From positions 1 through 59,299 of the forward strand of contig JANSWP010000039.1 of assembly GCA_024743405.1 (NCBI GenBank): a stretch of DNA of 59,299 nucleotides, in the 5' to 3' direction. Every line of letters starts with the position of its first letter. Position 1 is the first letter of the stretch. Shown here in pieces: positions 32,487-42,357 of this stretch. This stretch comes from Bacteroidota bacterium. Its GTDB lineage: Bacteria; Bacteroidota; Bacteroidia; Chitinophagales; Saprospiraceae. Both the position numbers and the translations under genes were made by a program. The notes beneath the pieces were generated by a model, which ran no database searches, was not told where the DNA came from, and was given only the letters and a program-made list of their open reading frames with translations.

Positions 32487-34091
32487 TTATAAGACTGAGT
32501 TTTCAATAAATGCAAGTTTATTTGGAAAGTCGGTTGTATAATGAAGCCCACGACTCTCTCTTCTCATAGAGGCTGAGCGAGTCACTAAATAAGCAATGGT
32601 AATCAAATTTCTTAACTCACACAATTGAGGAGAAATAGCTGTTGAGTTATATAATTCTTCTGTCTCACGGTACAAAATCCCGAGTCGATCATTAGCACGT
32701 TTTAAACGAACATTTGAGCGGACAATCCCTACATAATAACTCATGATATCTTTTAATTCTTTCATGCTCTGAGTTATTAAAACCATTTCTTTAGGCTCCA
32801 TAGTACCTCTAGTATGCCACCCAGGAATATTCTCGTTAATTTCCAAATCATCGATTTTCTCTAATAAATCTAAATGAATACGGTGAGCGAAAACCATAGC
32901 TTCCAAAAGTGAGTTGGACGCTAAACGATTTGCTCCATGCAATCCAGAATAGGTGCATTCTCCACAGGCATATAAGTTATTAATCGAACTCTGTCCCATT
33001 TCATTTGTCCAGATACCTCCACACATATAATGGCAAGCTGGCGTCACGGGAATCATATCTTCCATCGCGTCAATTCCAATACTTTTGCATTTATCGTAAA
33101 TAGTAGGAAAGTGAGCCAAAAATCCTTCTTTATCTAAATGCCGACAATCGAGACACATGAATTCTTCTCCTCGCATTTTCATTTCTTTATCAATGGCTCG
33201 GGCAACAATATCCCGAGGTGCAAGGGAGCCTCTTCTGTCATATTGTTTCATAAATTCTTCTCCATCCTTCGATTTTAAAATGCCACCATATCCTCGTACT
33301 GCCTCTGAAATCAAAAAGGCTGGGTTTTCCCCTGCTGGATTGTATAATCCTGTCGGATGAAACTGAACAAACTCCATATTTGAGAGGCGACCTTTAGCAC
33401 GATAAACCATTGCGATTCCGTCGCCAGTCGCAATTACAGGATTGGTTGTATTTTTATAAATCTGACCTGCTCCTCCCGTAGCGACAATTGTTGATTTGGC
33501 TAAAATCGTTTCAATTTCTCCTGTTTTTTTGTTCAATACATAAACCCCAAAACACTCAATATTGGGTGTTACTCGTGTCACTGTATATCCTAAATGATGT
33601 TGAGTGATTAAGTCAATCGCAAAGTAATGTTCAAGAATTTCGATATTTGAAATAGTAGCTGCCTTATCTGCCAACGTTCGTTGCATCTCCCAGCCAGTAA
33701 GATCTTTATAATGCAAAATTCTATTCTCTGAATGACCTCCTTCTCTTCCTAAATCGTAATCTTTTTTGTCTTTTCCTCTATCAAATCTTGCACCCCAATC
33801 GATAATATCTTGAACTCTATCTGGACCTTCTTCCACAACAATTTGTACAATTTCTTCGTCACAAAGTCCATCTCCAGCGTCTAAAGTATCTTCGATATGT
33901 TTTTTGAAAGTATCGGTCTCCTCATTCCAAACTGCTGCTACTCCTCCCTGGGCATATCGCGTATTACTTTCTCTTTCAACCGTCTTGGTCAAAACTGTTA
34001 TAGTTAAATCAGGTCTTTTTGTTGCCATTTTTATTGCAAATGTCAAACCCGCGATTCCAGATCCGATGACTAAGATGTCTGTTTTTATCAT
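32487..34091 (-). CDS. nadB: L-aspartate oxidase
   Basis: 534 aa flavoenzyme oxidising L-aspartate to iminoaspartate, first step of de novo NAD synthesis. FAD-binding VIGSGIAGLTFAI at the N-terminus, TRYAQGGVAAVW, the active-site region FVQFHPTGLYNPAG, and GECTYSGLHGANRLASNSLLEA. The C-terminal helical domain is complete. nadA and nadC are not in the window. It is divergent from the GT4 gene; CAAAGTTA at 34118-34125 reads TAACTTTG on its strand, a -7 box 26 nt upstream of its start. Confidence 0.95.
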   Translation of the reverse strand: MIKTDILVIGSGIAGLTFAIKMATKRPDLTITVLTKTVERESNTRYAQGGVAAVWNEETDTFKKHIEDTLDAGDGLCDEEIVQIVVEEGPDRVQDIIDWGARFDRGKDKKDYDLGREGGHSENRILHYKDLTGWEMQRTLADKAATISNIEILEHYFAIDLITQHHLGYTVTRVTPNIECFGVYVLNKKTGEIETILAKSTIVATGGAGQIYKNTTNPVIATGDGIAMVYRAKGRLSNMEFVQFHPTGLYNPAGENPAFLISEAVRGYGGILKSKDGEEFMKQYDRRGSLAPRDIVARAIDKEMKMRGEEFMCLDCRHLDKEGFLAHFPTIYDKCKSIGIDAMEDMIPVTPACHYMCGGIWTNEMGQSSINNLYACGECTYSGLHGANRLASNSLLEAMVFAHRIHLDLLEKIDDLEINENIPGWHTRGTMEPKEMVLITQSMKELKDIMSYYVGIVRSNVRLKRANDRLGILYRETEELYNSTAISPQLCELRNLITIAYLVTRSASMRRESRGLHYTTDFPNKLAFIENSVL

Positions 34092-34117
34092 GTTTGATAA
34101 TTTTTGAATTATATGCT

Positions 34118-34151
34118 CAAAGTTAAAAGAATTCGGTTTTGTTTACCTTTG
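34118..34151. promoter_or_regulatory. Divergent -7 boxes between nadB and the GT4 gene
   Basis: TAACTTTG on the minus strand (34118-34125) and TACCTTTG on the plus strand (34144-34151) both fit TAnnTTTG. Clear -33 boxes were not found for either. Confidence 0.35.
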
Positions 34152-34170
34152 TTGCTCGAAATCTTATCTA

Positions 34171-35301
34171 ATGCGAATTGCTGTTAATACCCGTTTTTTA
34201 TTAAAAAATAAACTCGAAGGAATTGGATGGTTCACTTATGAAACAGTCAAGCGATTAGTTGAAAACCATCCAGAGCATGAGTTTTATTTTTTCTTTGATA
34301 GACCTTTTGAAGAAGAATTTATTTTTGGAAAAAATGTTCATCCAATTGTTCTTTTCCCACCAGCTCGGCATCCTGTTTTGTATTTTATTTGGTTTGAGTA
34401 TTCAGTTGCCAACGCCTTGAAGGTATACAAAATTGATGTTTTTCTTTCGCCAGATAATTTTTTGACCTTAAGAACGAAAGTACCTACCGTTTTGGTCACA
34501 CATGATATTGCACATTTGCATTTTCCAGAACAAGTCAACTTTTTCGATCGAAAATATTATCAGTTCTTCATTCCAAAATTTCATAAAAAGGCAACTCGAA
34601 TCGTTACGGTTTCAAACTATACTAAACAAGACATTGTTAAAAACTATGGTATCGAGCCTAAAAGAATAGATGTTGCTTGTAATGGCTGCCGAGATATATT
34701 TAAACCTTTAAACGAATCTGAAAGGATAGAAATTCGAAATAAGTATTCCGAAAATCAAGAGTACTTTTTTTATGTCGGTGCAATTCAACCTCGCAAAAAT
34801 GTTCATCGTTTAATTGAAGCATTTGATTTATTTAAGAGTCAGACTAACGCTCCACAAAAATTACTACTTGGTGGAAGATTTGCATGGAAAACTGGAGAAG
34901 TTAAAACCGCTTTCGATAATTCAAGTCATCAAGAAGACATTGTTTTTCTTGGATACTTATCAGAAGATGAACTTTGGAGAATAATGGCTTCTGCATTTGC
35001 ATTTGTTTATGTTTCTCTTTTTGAAGGATTCGGAATCCCGCTCTTGGAGGCGATGAACTGTGATATTCCTTTGATCACTTCGGATAAATCTTCTCTTCCT
35101 GAAGTTGCTGGGAATGCAGGGATATTGGTGAATCCTTATGACTTAAATTCAATAGCTATGGCAATGCGTCAACTTTTGGAAGACTCGCATCTTTATAATC
35201 AAATGATTGAAAATGGAAAACAGCAGCGAGATCAATTCAGTTGGGATTTTGCTGCAGAAATCCTCTATAAAAATATTGAGATGGCTGCAAGTACACTGTA
35301 A
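34171..35301 (+). CDS. GT4 family glycosyltransferase
   Basis: 376 aa, GT-B fold, retaining. The N-terminal acceptor domain (FLLKNKLEGIGWFTYE), the hinge VGAIQPRKNVHRLIEAF and the donor-binding FEGFGIPLLEAMNCDIPLITS with E-x7-E are visible. Probably adds a hexose during surface polysaccharide or lipid glycan synthesis; donor unknown. The final codons and stop (Ser-Thr-Leu-stop) lie inside the terminal repeat of the following palindromic element. A putative TACCTTTG box lies 20 nt upstream. Confidence 0.9.
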   Translation: MRIAVNTRFLLKNKLEGIGWFTYETVKRLVENHPEHEFYFFFDRPFEEEFIFGKNVHPIVLFPPARHPVLYFIWFEYSVANALKVYKIDVFLSPDNFLTLRTKVPTVLVTHDIAHLHFPEQVNFFDRKYYQFFIPKFHKKATRIVTVSNYTKQDIVKNYGIEPKRIDVACNGCRDIFKPLNESERIEIRNKYSENQEYFFYVGAIQPRKNVHRLIEAFDLFKSQTNAPQKLLLGGRFAWKTGEVKTAFDNSSHQEDIVFLGYLSEDELWRIMASAFAFVYVSLFEGFGIPLLEAMNCDIPLITSDKSSLPEVAGNAGILVNPYDLNSIAMAMRQLLEDSHLYNQMIENGKQQRDQFSWDFAAEILYKNIEMAASTL

Positions 35302-35450
35302 ATTAAGTAGGTTGCTTTTTTGAAGAAGGTAGTTTTTTGAGAGAACGAGGCGAAAAAATCAGGAATAGCCTTAGCTCTTGCTTATTTTTTAACGATGTAA
35401 TCTCCAAAAAGAAGCCTTCAAAAGAGTAAGGTATTTAGTTTACAGTGTTC
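35291..35450. repeat. Palindromic intergenic element, copy 6 (160 bp, GTAC-type ends)
   Basis: Ends GTACACTGTAAATTAAG and GTTTACAGTGTTC. Inverted relative of 5735-5897: read on the minus strand it carries the same TCGTTAAAAAATAAGCAAG and CTGATTTTTTCGCCTC blocks. Its left end encodes the last codons and TAA stop of the upstream glycosyltransferase. Confidence 0.85.
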
Positions 35451-35539
35451 TAGTCAAGTTGACTAAATACAGTTACCGATTTTCTGTTTACGATCAAAAA
35501 TACTAACTTAGTTCAACCTAAATTCAAACTATATTAATT

Positions 35540-35857
35540 ATGGCTTTGTTAAGATTTTTCAAAACTCCTAAACACCAACGATTCGGTTATATTCCAAGGT
35601 ATTGGAACCCTGAAAAAGAAGAATTATTGGAAAGGGTCAAGCGAGCTAAAGGAGCAGGTCAAGGAGATACCGATGCTATAAAGTCACGTATAAGAGGTGG
35701 GTTTAAATCACGAGGTGGTTATGTCACCAATGATTCACGAGCTAGACAAACTGCTCGTTCAAATATGATTTTAGTTATCGTAATTTTTGCTTTGATTGTA
35801 GTTTCTTACCTTGCACTTGGAATCTATTTACCTAAGATTCTTCAGTATTTAGAATAA
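35540..35857 (+). CDS. Small C-tail-anchored membrane protein preceding mutL
   Basis: 105 aa. Basic N-terminal part (RFFKTPKHQRFGYIPRYWNPEKEELLERV) and one C-terminal membrane helix (about 75-99, MILVIVIFALIVVSYLALGIYL). Recognisable as the small protein that often precedes mutL in Bacteroidota, but without known function. The N-terminal Phe-x-Tyr-x-P-R-Tyr-Tyr-type segment is its most distinctive part. Confidence 0.75.
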   Translation: MALLRFFKTPKHQRFGYIPRYWNPEKEELLERVKRAKGAGQGDTDAIKSRIRGGFKSRGGYVTNDSRARQTARSNMILVIVIFALIVVSYLALGIYLPKILQYLE

Positions 35858-35940
35858 TAAATTATGGTTTTACCGCTTTATGGCTTCATTGAAAAACAGA
35901 GCCGTGAAATCATGATAGAATGAAACCATGAAACTTTTAT

Positions 35941-37836
35941 ATGCCTGATATTATTCAGCTCTTGCCGGATTCAATAGCAAATCAAATCGCGGCTGGAGAA
36001 GTGATACAAAGACCGGCATCTGTCGTTAAAGAATTGATGGAAAATGCCATTGATGCTGGAGCGACAAGTGTGAAATTGATAGTGAAAGATGCTGGAAAAA
36101 CGCTCATTCAAGTTATTGATGATGGTTGTGGTATGTCGGAAACAGATGCCCGAATGTGTTTTGAGAGGCACGCAACTTCTAAAATAAGAGCTGCCAAAGA
36201 CTTATTTGCCATTCGGACTATGGGATTTAGAGGAGAGGCAATGGCTTCCATCGCTGCGGTGGCGCATGTCGAAATGCGGTCGAAATTACATAATGAAGAT
36301 TTAGGTACTCGATTAGTCATTGAAGGTTCAGAGGTCAAAATTCAAGAGGCTTGCCAATGTGCTGGGGGGACAAATATTTCTGTGAAAAATTTGTTTTTTA
36401 ACATTCCTGCCCGCAGAAATTTTTTAAAATCGAACACCGTGGAAATGCGTCACATTATGGATGAATTTCAACGGATTGCCATCGCCCATTCTGATATTTT
36501 CTTTTCCTTACATCATAACAACACAGAGGTTTTTCATTTGCCAGCTGGCAAATTGAGGCAAAGAATAGTGGGAATTTTCGGTAATAATTCTAATAAAAAA
36601 TTAGTTCCGCTTACCGAAGAAACGGATGCGTTAAAACTATATGGATTTATAGGGAAGCCTGAATTTGCTAAGAAAACAAGAGGAGAACAATTGTTTTTCG
36701 TCAACCAACGATTTATTAAAAGTGGCTATCTGAATCATGCAATCATAACAGGCTATGAGGACTTATTGCCAAAAGAAACTTTTCCACTTTATGTGATTTT
36801 TATTGAAATCGACCCTGCAAAAATAGATATCAATGTTCATCCAACTAAACAAGAAATTAAATTTGATGATGAAAGATTGGTCTATAATTATTTAAAGGTT
36901 GCGGCAAGACATGCTTTGGGGCAATATAGTATCACGCCGACTTTAGATTTTGAGCAAGAAATTAGTTTTTCACAAGCTCAAAATTTTGGATTGCCTAAAC
37001 GAGATCCAATACCATTTACGATAGAGAGTAAAGCTACTTCAGGAAATCGATCTGATTCAAGTGCTGGCAGTTCTTTTTCTCCTAATCGAACCGAAAGAGA
37101 AAAATCAAATCAAAAGAACTGGCAGATTCTATATGAAGGTTTAGATGAATTTGAAAAGGACGGAGGGAAAGATTCTCCTGCAGAGAATATGGGGGACACA
37201 ATTACCATTGAAAGTAAATGGTCTTCTGAAAACGAAATGGACGACGATGCTCAAACTTTTTCTAAAGAACAAAAAGAACCTTATCAAATTCACTCAACAT
37301 ATATCGTTAGTCAAATAAAATCTGGTTTTTTACTTATCGATCAACAGGCGGCTCATGAACGTATTTTGTATGAACAATATTTGACTGTTTTAGATAATCA
37401 AGAAACTTATACCCAAAAAGAACTTTTCGCAAAAAATATCACACTCTCCCCCGTTGACGCAGCCGTTTTGACCGAGTTATTACCTCAAATCAATCAACTT
37501 GGCTTCGATATTCGAGGTTTTGGTAATGAGACTTTTGTTATTCACGGGGTGCCTGCCAATTTAAAATCGGGACAAGATGAACAAAAGGTTATTGAAACCC
37601 TTTTAGAGCAGTACAAAAGAAACACAGAACTTAAATTGGGCATTCAAGAGAACATTGCCCGATCTATGGCACGAAGTGCAGCTATCAAAAGAGGGCAAAA
37701 CTTGACTGTGACAGAAATGAAAGAATTGATTGATAAACTATTTGCTTGCTTAGTCCCGTTCAAAAGTCCGACTGGCAGAAATTGTTTTTTAAGTTATGAC
37801 ATGGAGGAGTTGGAGAATCGTTTTAAAAATAGTTAG
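35941..37836 (+). CDS. mutL: DNA mismatch repair protein MutL
   Basis: 631 aa. The GHKL ATPase domain has ELMENAIDAGAT (Mg-binding Glu/Asn), DDGCGM, RHATSKI and GFRGEAMASI, all intact. A variable Ser/Glu-rich linker spans about 345-445. The C-terminal dimerisation domain has DQQAAHERILYE, close to the endonuclease motif DQHA(x)2E(x)4E but with Gln for His, so nicking activity is uncertain. Couples MutS recognition to downstream repair. First gene of a run with two rhomboids and an EEP protein. Confidence 0.95.
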   Translation: MPDIIQLLPDSIANQIAAGEVIQRPASVVKELMENAIDAGATSVKLIVKDAGKTLIQVIDDGCGMSETDARMCFERHATSKIRAAKDLFAIRTMGFRGEAMASIAAVAHVEMRSKLHNEDLGTRLVIEGSEVKIQEACQCAGGTNISVKNLFFNIPARRNFLKSNTVEMRHIMDEFQRIAIAHSDIFFSLHHNNTEVFHLPAGKLRQRIVGIFGNNSNKKLVPLTEETDALKLYGFIGKPEFAKKTRGEQLFFVNQRFIKSGYLNHAIITGYEDLLPKETFPLYVIFIEIDPAKIDINVHPTKQEIKFDDERLVYNYLKVAARHALGQYSITPTLDFEQEISFSQAQNFGLPKRDPIPFTIESKATSGNRSDSSAGSSFSPNRTEREKSNQKNWQILYEGLDEFEKDGGKDSPAENMGDTITIESKWSSENEMDDDAQTFSKEQKEPYQIHSTYIVSQIKSGFLLIDQQAAHERILYEQYLTVLDNQETYTQKELFAKNITLSPVDAAVLTELLPQINQLGFDIRGFGNETFVIHGVPANLKSGQDEQKVIETLLEQYKRNTELKLGIQENIARSMARSAAIKRGQNLTVTEMKELIDKLFACLVPFKSPTGRNCFLSYDMEELENRFKNS

Positions 37837-37963
37837 AGATATCAGATTCTGTATTATTTGTTTTTGTTAGGAGGCAATTTTTGCGTTTTTATCGAAAAAG
37901 AGACCTTCATTAAAATTAGAGTCAGGATATTACAAACCTTATTTTTTTAAAAAATCATTTTAA

Positions 37964-38569
37964 ATGTTAGGTGGAATTCATTTGACAGATGTTGTCAAAA
38001 ACCTTTTGTTAATCAACATCTTGATGTTTTTTGGAACTGAATTACTTATTCCCGATTCACGGGCCATCTTAGGTCTCTTTTATCCCCAATCTGAATTGTT
38101 CCGACCTTACCAGATTGTTACTCATCTCTTCATGCATGGTAATTTCACTCATATTCTGTTCAATATGTTTGCGCTTATCATTTTTGGACCTGCTTTAGAG
38201 GCACTTTGGGGTCCAAAAAAATTCTTGACTTATTATTTTATTACAGGATTTGGCGCAATGCTTTTACATATGATTGCTCAATATCTTGAAATTCAATATC
38301 TGGGAGGTTCTGTTAATAGTATGAGTTGGGGAGCTTCTGGTGCGATTTATGGTATTTTGATGGCTTTTGGTTTGAATTTTCCACACCGAACACTAAGGTT
38401 GATTATTCCACCAATTCCAGTTAAGGCTATATATTTGGTTTTGATTTTAATTAGTATGGATGTTTTTTTAGGGTTTGGTCGCTATTCTACCGGCGTCGCA
38501 CATTTTGCACATTTAGGAGGGGCATTGATTGGTTTTTGGGTGATGGAATATTGGAAAAAGAATCCATAA
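37964..38569 (+). CDS. Rhomboid intramembrane serine protease (first of two)
   Basis: 201 aa, six membrane helices. Rhomboid hallmarks: HLFMHGNFTHILFNMFAL (helix 2), catalytic Ser in WGASGAIYGILMAF (GxSG, about 124) and catalytic His in HFAHLGGALIGF. Cleaves transmembrane substrates. It is followed 115 bp later by a second, longer rhomboid. Confidence 0.92.
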   Translation: MLGGIHLTDVVKNLLLINILMFFGTELLIPDSRAILGLFYPQSELFRPYQIVTHLFMHGNFTHILFNMFALIIFGPALEALWGPKKFLTYYFITGFGAMLLHMIAQYLEIQYLGGSVNSMSWGASGAIYGILMAFGLNFPHRTLRLIIPPIPVKAIYLVLILISMDVFLGFGRYSTGVAHFAHLGGALIGFWVMEYWKKNP

Positions 38570-38684
38570 GCTCAATTTTTCAAAAACTTTCTTCAGTTTC
38601 GATTGTAAGTTTTGGAAACAAATAATAAGAACTTAATTTTGAGCATCTTTCAACGTGAAATAATTAGATAAATTTTTTATAAAA

Positions 38685-39638
38685 ATGTTTGAGTCAATTT
38701 GGGAAGATATAAGACAGCAATTCAAAATGGGTAATATGGTCACGCGCCTCGTTATCTTGAATGTGTCTGTATTTGTGTTTGTGAATGTTGTAAAATTATT
38801 GATTCTAATTTTTAATGGTTGGGATACGGATTCGACTGCCTTTCAAGATTTTCTTCATTTCTTCTGCATGTCTTCTGATATTTGGTTTGTTCTCACCCAT
38901 CCATGGGTGATATTTACCCATATGTTCCTTCATGAAGGATTCATGCATATCCTTTTCAATATGCTTTTTCTGTATTGGTTTGGACGAATAGTGGGTGGCT
39001 TTATTGGAGATAGAAAGATATTGCCCCTTTATCTTTTAGGTGGTTTGGTAGGTGCTGTAGTTTACTATTTTTCTTTCAATTTATTGGGGTATTCAGTGGC
39101 TAGCTCAGGATATGCGTTAGGAGCTTCTGCTGCGGTAATGGCTGTAGTAGTCGCTTCAGGGGCTATTGCACCTGATTATATAGTCCGGATGTTGTTTTTA
39201 GGGGACATCAAGTTGAAATATATTGCAGCTGGATTTTTAGTTTTAGATCTAATTGCAGTTGGAAACAACCAAAATACTGGAGGTCATTTTGCGCACTTGG
39301 GCGGCGCATTTTTTGGATGGTTATTTATTGGACAATTGAAAAATGGGAATGATCTTTCTATCCCCGTCAATAATATTTTAGATAAAGTTATTGATTTTTT
39401 TAGAGGCTTGGTCGGTCAAGCAAGAAATCGTCCAAAGGTTATTTATCGAGATCCGAATCTTAAAAAGAAAACTCGAACAGGTGGTCGTTCTTCCAGCCAT
39501 AGATCCAGTGATCCTAATAAGCCTGGCTCATCGCACCAGGAAAGACTGGATTCTATTTTGGATAAAATAAAACAATCTGGTTATGAAAGTTTAAGCACAG
39601 AAGAGAAAGAATTTTTATTCAACGCAAGTAATAAATAG
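38685..39638 (+). CDS. Rhomboid family protease with C-terminal cytoplasmic tail (second of two)
   Basis: 317 aa. Membrane core: HMFLHEGFMHILFNMLFLYWFG, Ser in LGASAAVMAVVVA (GxSx, about 146) and His in GGHFAHLGGAFFGW (about 204). After about 240 there is a hydrophilic basic/Ser-rich tail ending in a helix EERLDSILDKIK..GYESLSTEEKEFL, a motif seen in Bacteroidota rhomboids. Proteolytically competent by sequence. Confidence 0.92.
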   Translation: MFESIWEDIRQQFKMGNMVTRLVILNVSVFVFVNVVKLLILIFNGWDTDSTAFQDFLHFFCMSSDIWFVLTHPWVIFTHMFLHEGFMHILFNMLFLYWFGRIVGGFIGDRKILPLYLLGGLVGAVVYYFSFNLLGYSVASSGYALGASAAVMAVVVASGAIAPDYIVRMLFLGDIKLKYIAAGFLVLDLIAVGNNQNTGGHFAHLGGAFFGWLFIGQLKNGNDLSIPVNNILDKVIDFFRGLVGQARNRPKVIYRDPNLKKKTRTGGRSSSHRSSDPNKPGSSHQERLDSILDKIKQSGYESLSTEEKEFLFNASNK

Positions 39639-39667
39639 CCAATCAAATTCTTTCTAAGAACTGATGT

Positions 39668-40729
39668 ATGATGACGAAATTGATTAAGTGGGCAAATCTT
39701 TTATTAATATTTATAACCCTCCTTTCATATTTATCTCCATTCGTTAGCCCTTACATATTCTGGCCGCTTTCTTTCGTAGGACTTTTATATCCATGGCTTC
39801 TACTTTTCAATTTCATTTTCATCATTTATTGGGGTATTCAGAAGGATCGTTATTTATTATTTTCATTAATTACTCTCGGTATTGGCTGGGGATATTTGAC
39901 TAGTTTTATTGGTTTGAATAACGAGAAAGTTGATGAAAATGATCAGCTGAAAATAGTCTCTTATAATGTTAGTAATTTAAAAAGTCTTTGGAATAAAAAA
40001 GACACAATAAGATATAAAGAAGCCCATGCCGCTTTTCCTCTTTTTAAGCAAAAGGTTGAAGGTGTCGATATTTTTTGTGCTCAAGAAGCTTCTCCGTTCT
40101 CTATCAAGTACCTAAGTGATTCATTAGCATTGCCTCATATGATTTACTTCTCCGAACCTAAAATAGCTACTTATATTTTCTCTAAATTTCCTCCAATAAA
40201 TTCTGGATTTATTAAGTTTAGCATAAAAAATAAAACTAATGGTTGCGTTTGGGCAGATTTTAATTTAAATGGACAAACGATTAGAGTTTATAATGTTCAT
40301 CTACAATCGAACTCGATAAGTACAGCCACCGAAAGATTAGCCAAAGAAGGAGACATTCAGTCAAGAGAAACTTGGCGAAATATTAAGCAGGTTATTAAAA
40401 GGTATAAAAATGCTGCCCAAAGACGGGCGAAACAAGCTGAAGAGATTGCTGAACATATTAAATCCAGTCCCTATCCGGTCATTTTATGTGGAGATCTAAA
40501 TGACACACCACTTTCTTATCCTTATCATATTTTATCAAACGGATTTCAAGATAGTTTTAAAGAAAAAGGGCAAGGTATTGGTACTACTTATGCTGGCAGT
40601 ATTCCTGCATTGAGGATTGATTATGTTTTTGCAGATCAAAAAATCGAAATTCTCAGTCATAAAGTATTTAAAGAAAACTTTTCTGATCATTATCCAGTTG
40701 TTGGCACATTGAAAATCAAGGAGAAATAA
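39668..40729 (+). CDS. Endonuclease/exonuclease/phosphatase (EEP) family membrane protein
   Basis: 353 aa. Three N-terminal membrane helices (about 9-77) precede an EEP catalytic domain: LKIVSYNVSNLK (Asn of the active site), FCAQEAS (metal Glu), ILCGDLNDTP (Asp/Asn), RIDYVF and SDHYPVVGT (catalytic His). Hydrolyses phosphodiesters or phosphate esters, probably in the periplasm given the helices. Substrate unknown. Last gene of the mutL-rhomboid-rhomboid run. Confidence 0.88.
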   Translation: MMTKLIKWANLLLIFITLLSYLSPFVSPYIFWPLSFVGLLYPWLLLFNFIFIIYWGIQKDRYLLFSLITLGIGWGYLTSFIGLNNEKVDENDQLKIVSYNVSNLKSLWNKKDTIRYKEAHAAFPLFKQKVEGVDIFCAQEASPFSIKYLSDSLALPHMIYFSEPKIATYIFSKFPPINSGFIKFSIKNKTNGCVWADFNLNGQTIRVYNVHLQSNSISTATERLAKEGDIQSRETWRNIKQVIKRYKNAAQRRAKQAEEIAEHIKSSPYPVILCGDLNDTPLSYPYHILSNGFQDSFKEKGQGIGTTYAGSIPALRIDYVFADQKIEILSHKVFKENFSDHYPVVGTLKIKEK

Positions 40730-40759
40730 ATTAGTAGTATTAAAATTTCACTCTTTCAA

Positions 40760-40791
40760 TTGGTACTTTTTCCAATCAAATTATAATTTTG
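40760..40791 (+). promoter_or_regulatory. cysS promoter
   Basis: -33 TTG (40760-40762), 21-nt spacer, -7 TAATTTTG (40784-40791). The start codon is only 5 nt further, implying a very short or leaderless transcript. Confidence 0.55.
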
Positions 40792-40796
40792 CGGGC

Positions 40797-42305
40797 ATGA
40801 AAAATACTATAAAACTTTATAATAGTCTTTCTAGAAAAAAAGAAGTATTCGAACCGATTAATGAGGGCTTTGTAGGCATGTATGTCTGTGGTCCTACCGT
40901 TTATAGTGATGTGCATTTAGGTAATTGCAGAACCTTTGTAAGTTTTGATATTATTTACCGTTATCTAGTTCATTTGGGACATAAAGTTCGATATGTTCGA
41001 AACATAACGGACGTAGGGCATTTGGTTGGTGATGTGGATACTGGAGGAGAGGATAAAATTGCGAAGAGAGCAAGGCTAGAAAAATTGGAACCAATGGAGG
41101 TTGTTCAAAAATATATGAATGGTTTTCACGACATGATGAAAATTTTTAATGTTTTGCCTCCAAGTATTGAACCTCGCGCGACTGGTCATATCCCTGAACA
41201 AATTAAAATGGTTCAGGATATTATTGATAATGGGTTTGCATATGAGCAAAATGGTTCCGTCTACTTTGATACGCCAAAATTTGCAAAAGAGAGTGGGGTT
41301 TATGGGGCATTGTCTGGACGAAAAATAGAAGACCTAATTGCCGAATCGAGAGATGATTTAAAAAATCAAGGGGAGAAAAAACATCCTTCCGATTTTGCCA
41401 TTTGGATAAAAGCAGATCCTACACATTTAATGCACTGGGACTCGCCATGGTCAGTTGGCTTTCCAGGGTGGCATTTGGAGTGTTCCGTAATGAGTACCAA
41501 ATATTTGGGTGAAAAATTTGATATTCATGGCGGTGGAAATGATTTAAAATTTCCTCATCACGAAAATGAAGTCGCTCAAAATCATGGAGCTTGTGGTCAT
41601 GCTCCAGCTAAATATTGGTTACACGGAAATATGCTTTTGATGAATGGGCGAAAAATGGCAAAGAGTGATGGAAATACCATTACGCCAGAGCAATTGTTTA
41701 CAGGTGATAGTCCTCATATCTCTAAATCATATAGTCCCATGGTTCTTCGATTTTTTATGCTTCAATCGCATTATCGAAGTACGTTGGATTTAACAGATGA
41801 TGCACTTTTGGCAGCAGAAAAAGGCTATCGCAGATTAATGGAAGCTAATCAAACTTTACAAGGGTTGAACCATCCGGGTAATGCAGGAGAAGGCGATTTG
41901 GATAAAGAAATTAACCAATTAATTACCCAAGCATATGAGGAAATGAATGATGATTTCAATACTCCAAAAGCTTTGGCTAGATTGTTTGAATTAGTTTCAA
42001 AAGTAAATGGATTAAAAGGTGGCCAACTTTCTTTTGGGGAGGTGACAGAAGCAACTTGGAATAATTTAAAAACGACTTTCCAAATTTTTATTTACAATAT
42101 TTTTGGTCTCCAAGACGAAATGGCAGCTTCTGATTCTAATGGAAACGGTGTCTTAGATGGATTGATGAATTTGATATTGGATATGCGCCAGACTGCTCGT
42201 GTGAATAAAGATTGGGGTACTTCTGATAAAATTCGGGATGCACTTAAGGAGCTAGAAATAAAAGTGAAAGATGGAAAAGAGGGTTCTACTTGGACAGTTG
42301 GTTGA
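40797..42305 (+). CDS. cysS: Cysteinyl-tRNA synthetase
   Basis: 502 aa class I synthetase charging tRNA-Cys. Zinc ligand Cys in YVCGPTVYSDVHLGN (HIGH variant HLGN), WHLECSVMS, HGGGNDLKFPHHENE, and the KMSKS loop as KMAKSDGN. Normal length, including the C-terminal anticodon-binding helices. Confidence 0.97.
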   Translation: MKNTIKLYNSLSRKKEVFEPINEGFVGMYVCGPTVYSDVHLGNCRTFVSFDIIYRYLVHLGHKVRYVRNITDVGHLVGDVDTGGEDKIAKRARLEKLEPMEVVQKYMNGFHDMMKIFNVLPPSIEPRATGHIPEQIKMVQDIIDNGFAYEQNGSVYFDTPKFAKESGVYGALSGRKIEDLIAESRDDLKNQGEKKHPSDFAIWIKADPTHLMHWDSPWSVGFPGWHLECSVMSTKYLGEKFDIHGGGNDLKFPHHENEVAQNHGACGHAPAKYWLHGNMLLMNGRKMAKSDGNTITPEQLFTGDSPHISKSYSPMVLRFFMLQSHYRSTLDLTDDALLAAEKGYRRLMEANQTLQGLNHPGNAGEGDLDKEINQLITQAYEEMNDDFNTPKALARLFELVSKVNGLKGGQLSFGEVTEATWNNLKTTFQIFIYNIFGLQDEMAASDSNGNGVLDGLMNLILDMRQTARVNKDWGTSDKIRDALKELEIKVKDGKEGSTWTVG

Positions 42306-42321
42306 TCTACAATAAAATTCT

Positions 42322-42357
42322 AAAAAATCCCGATCACGACAATGGTCGGGATTTTTT
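42322..42357. terminator. Bidirectional terminator
   Basis: AAAAAATCCCGA and TCGGGATTTTTT enclose a 12-nt loop between the convergent cysS and aroA genes. Confidence 0.85.
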
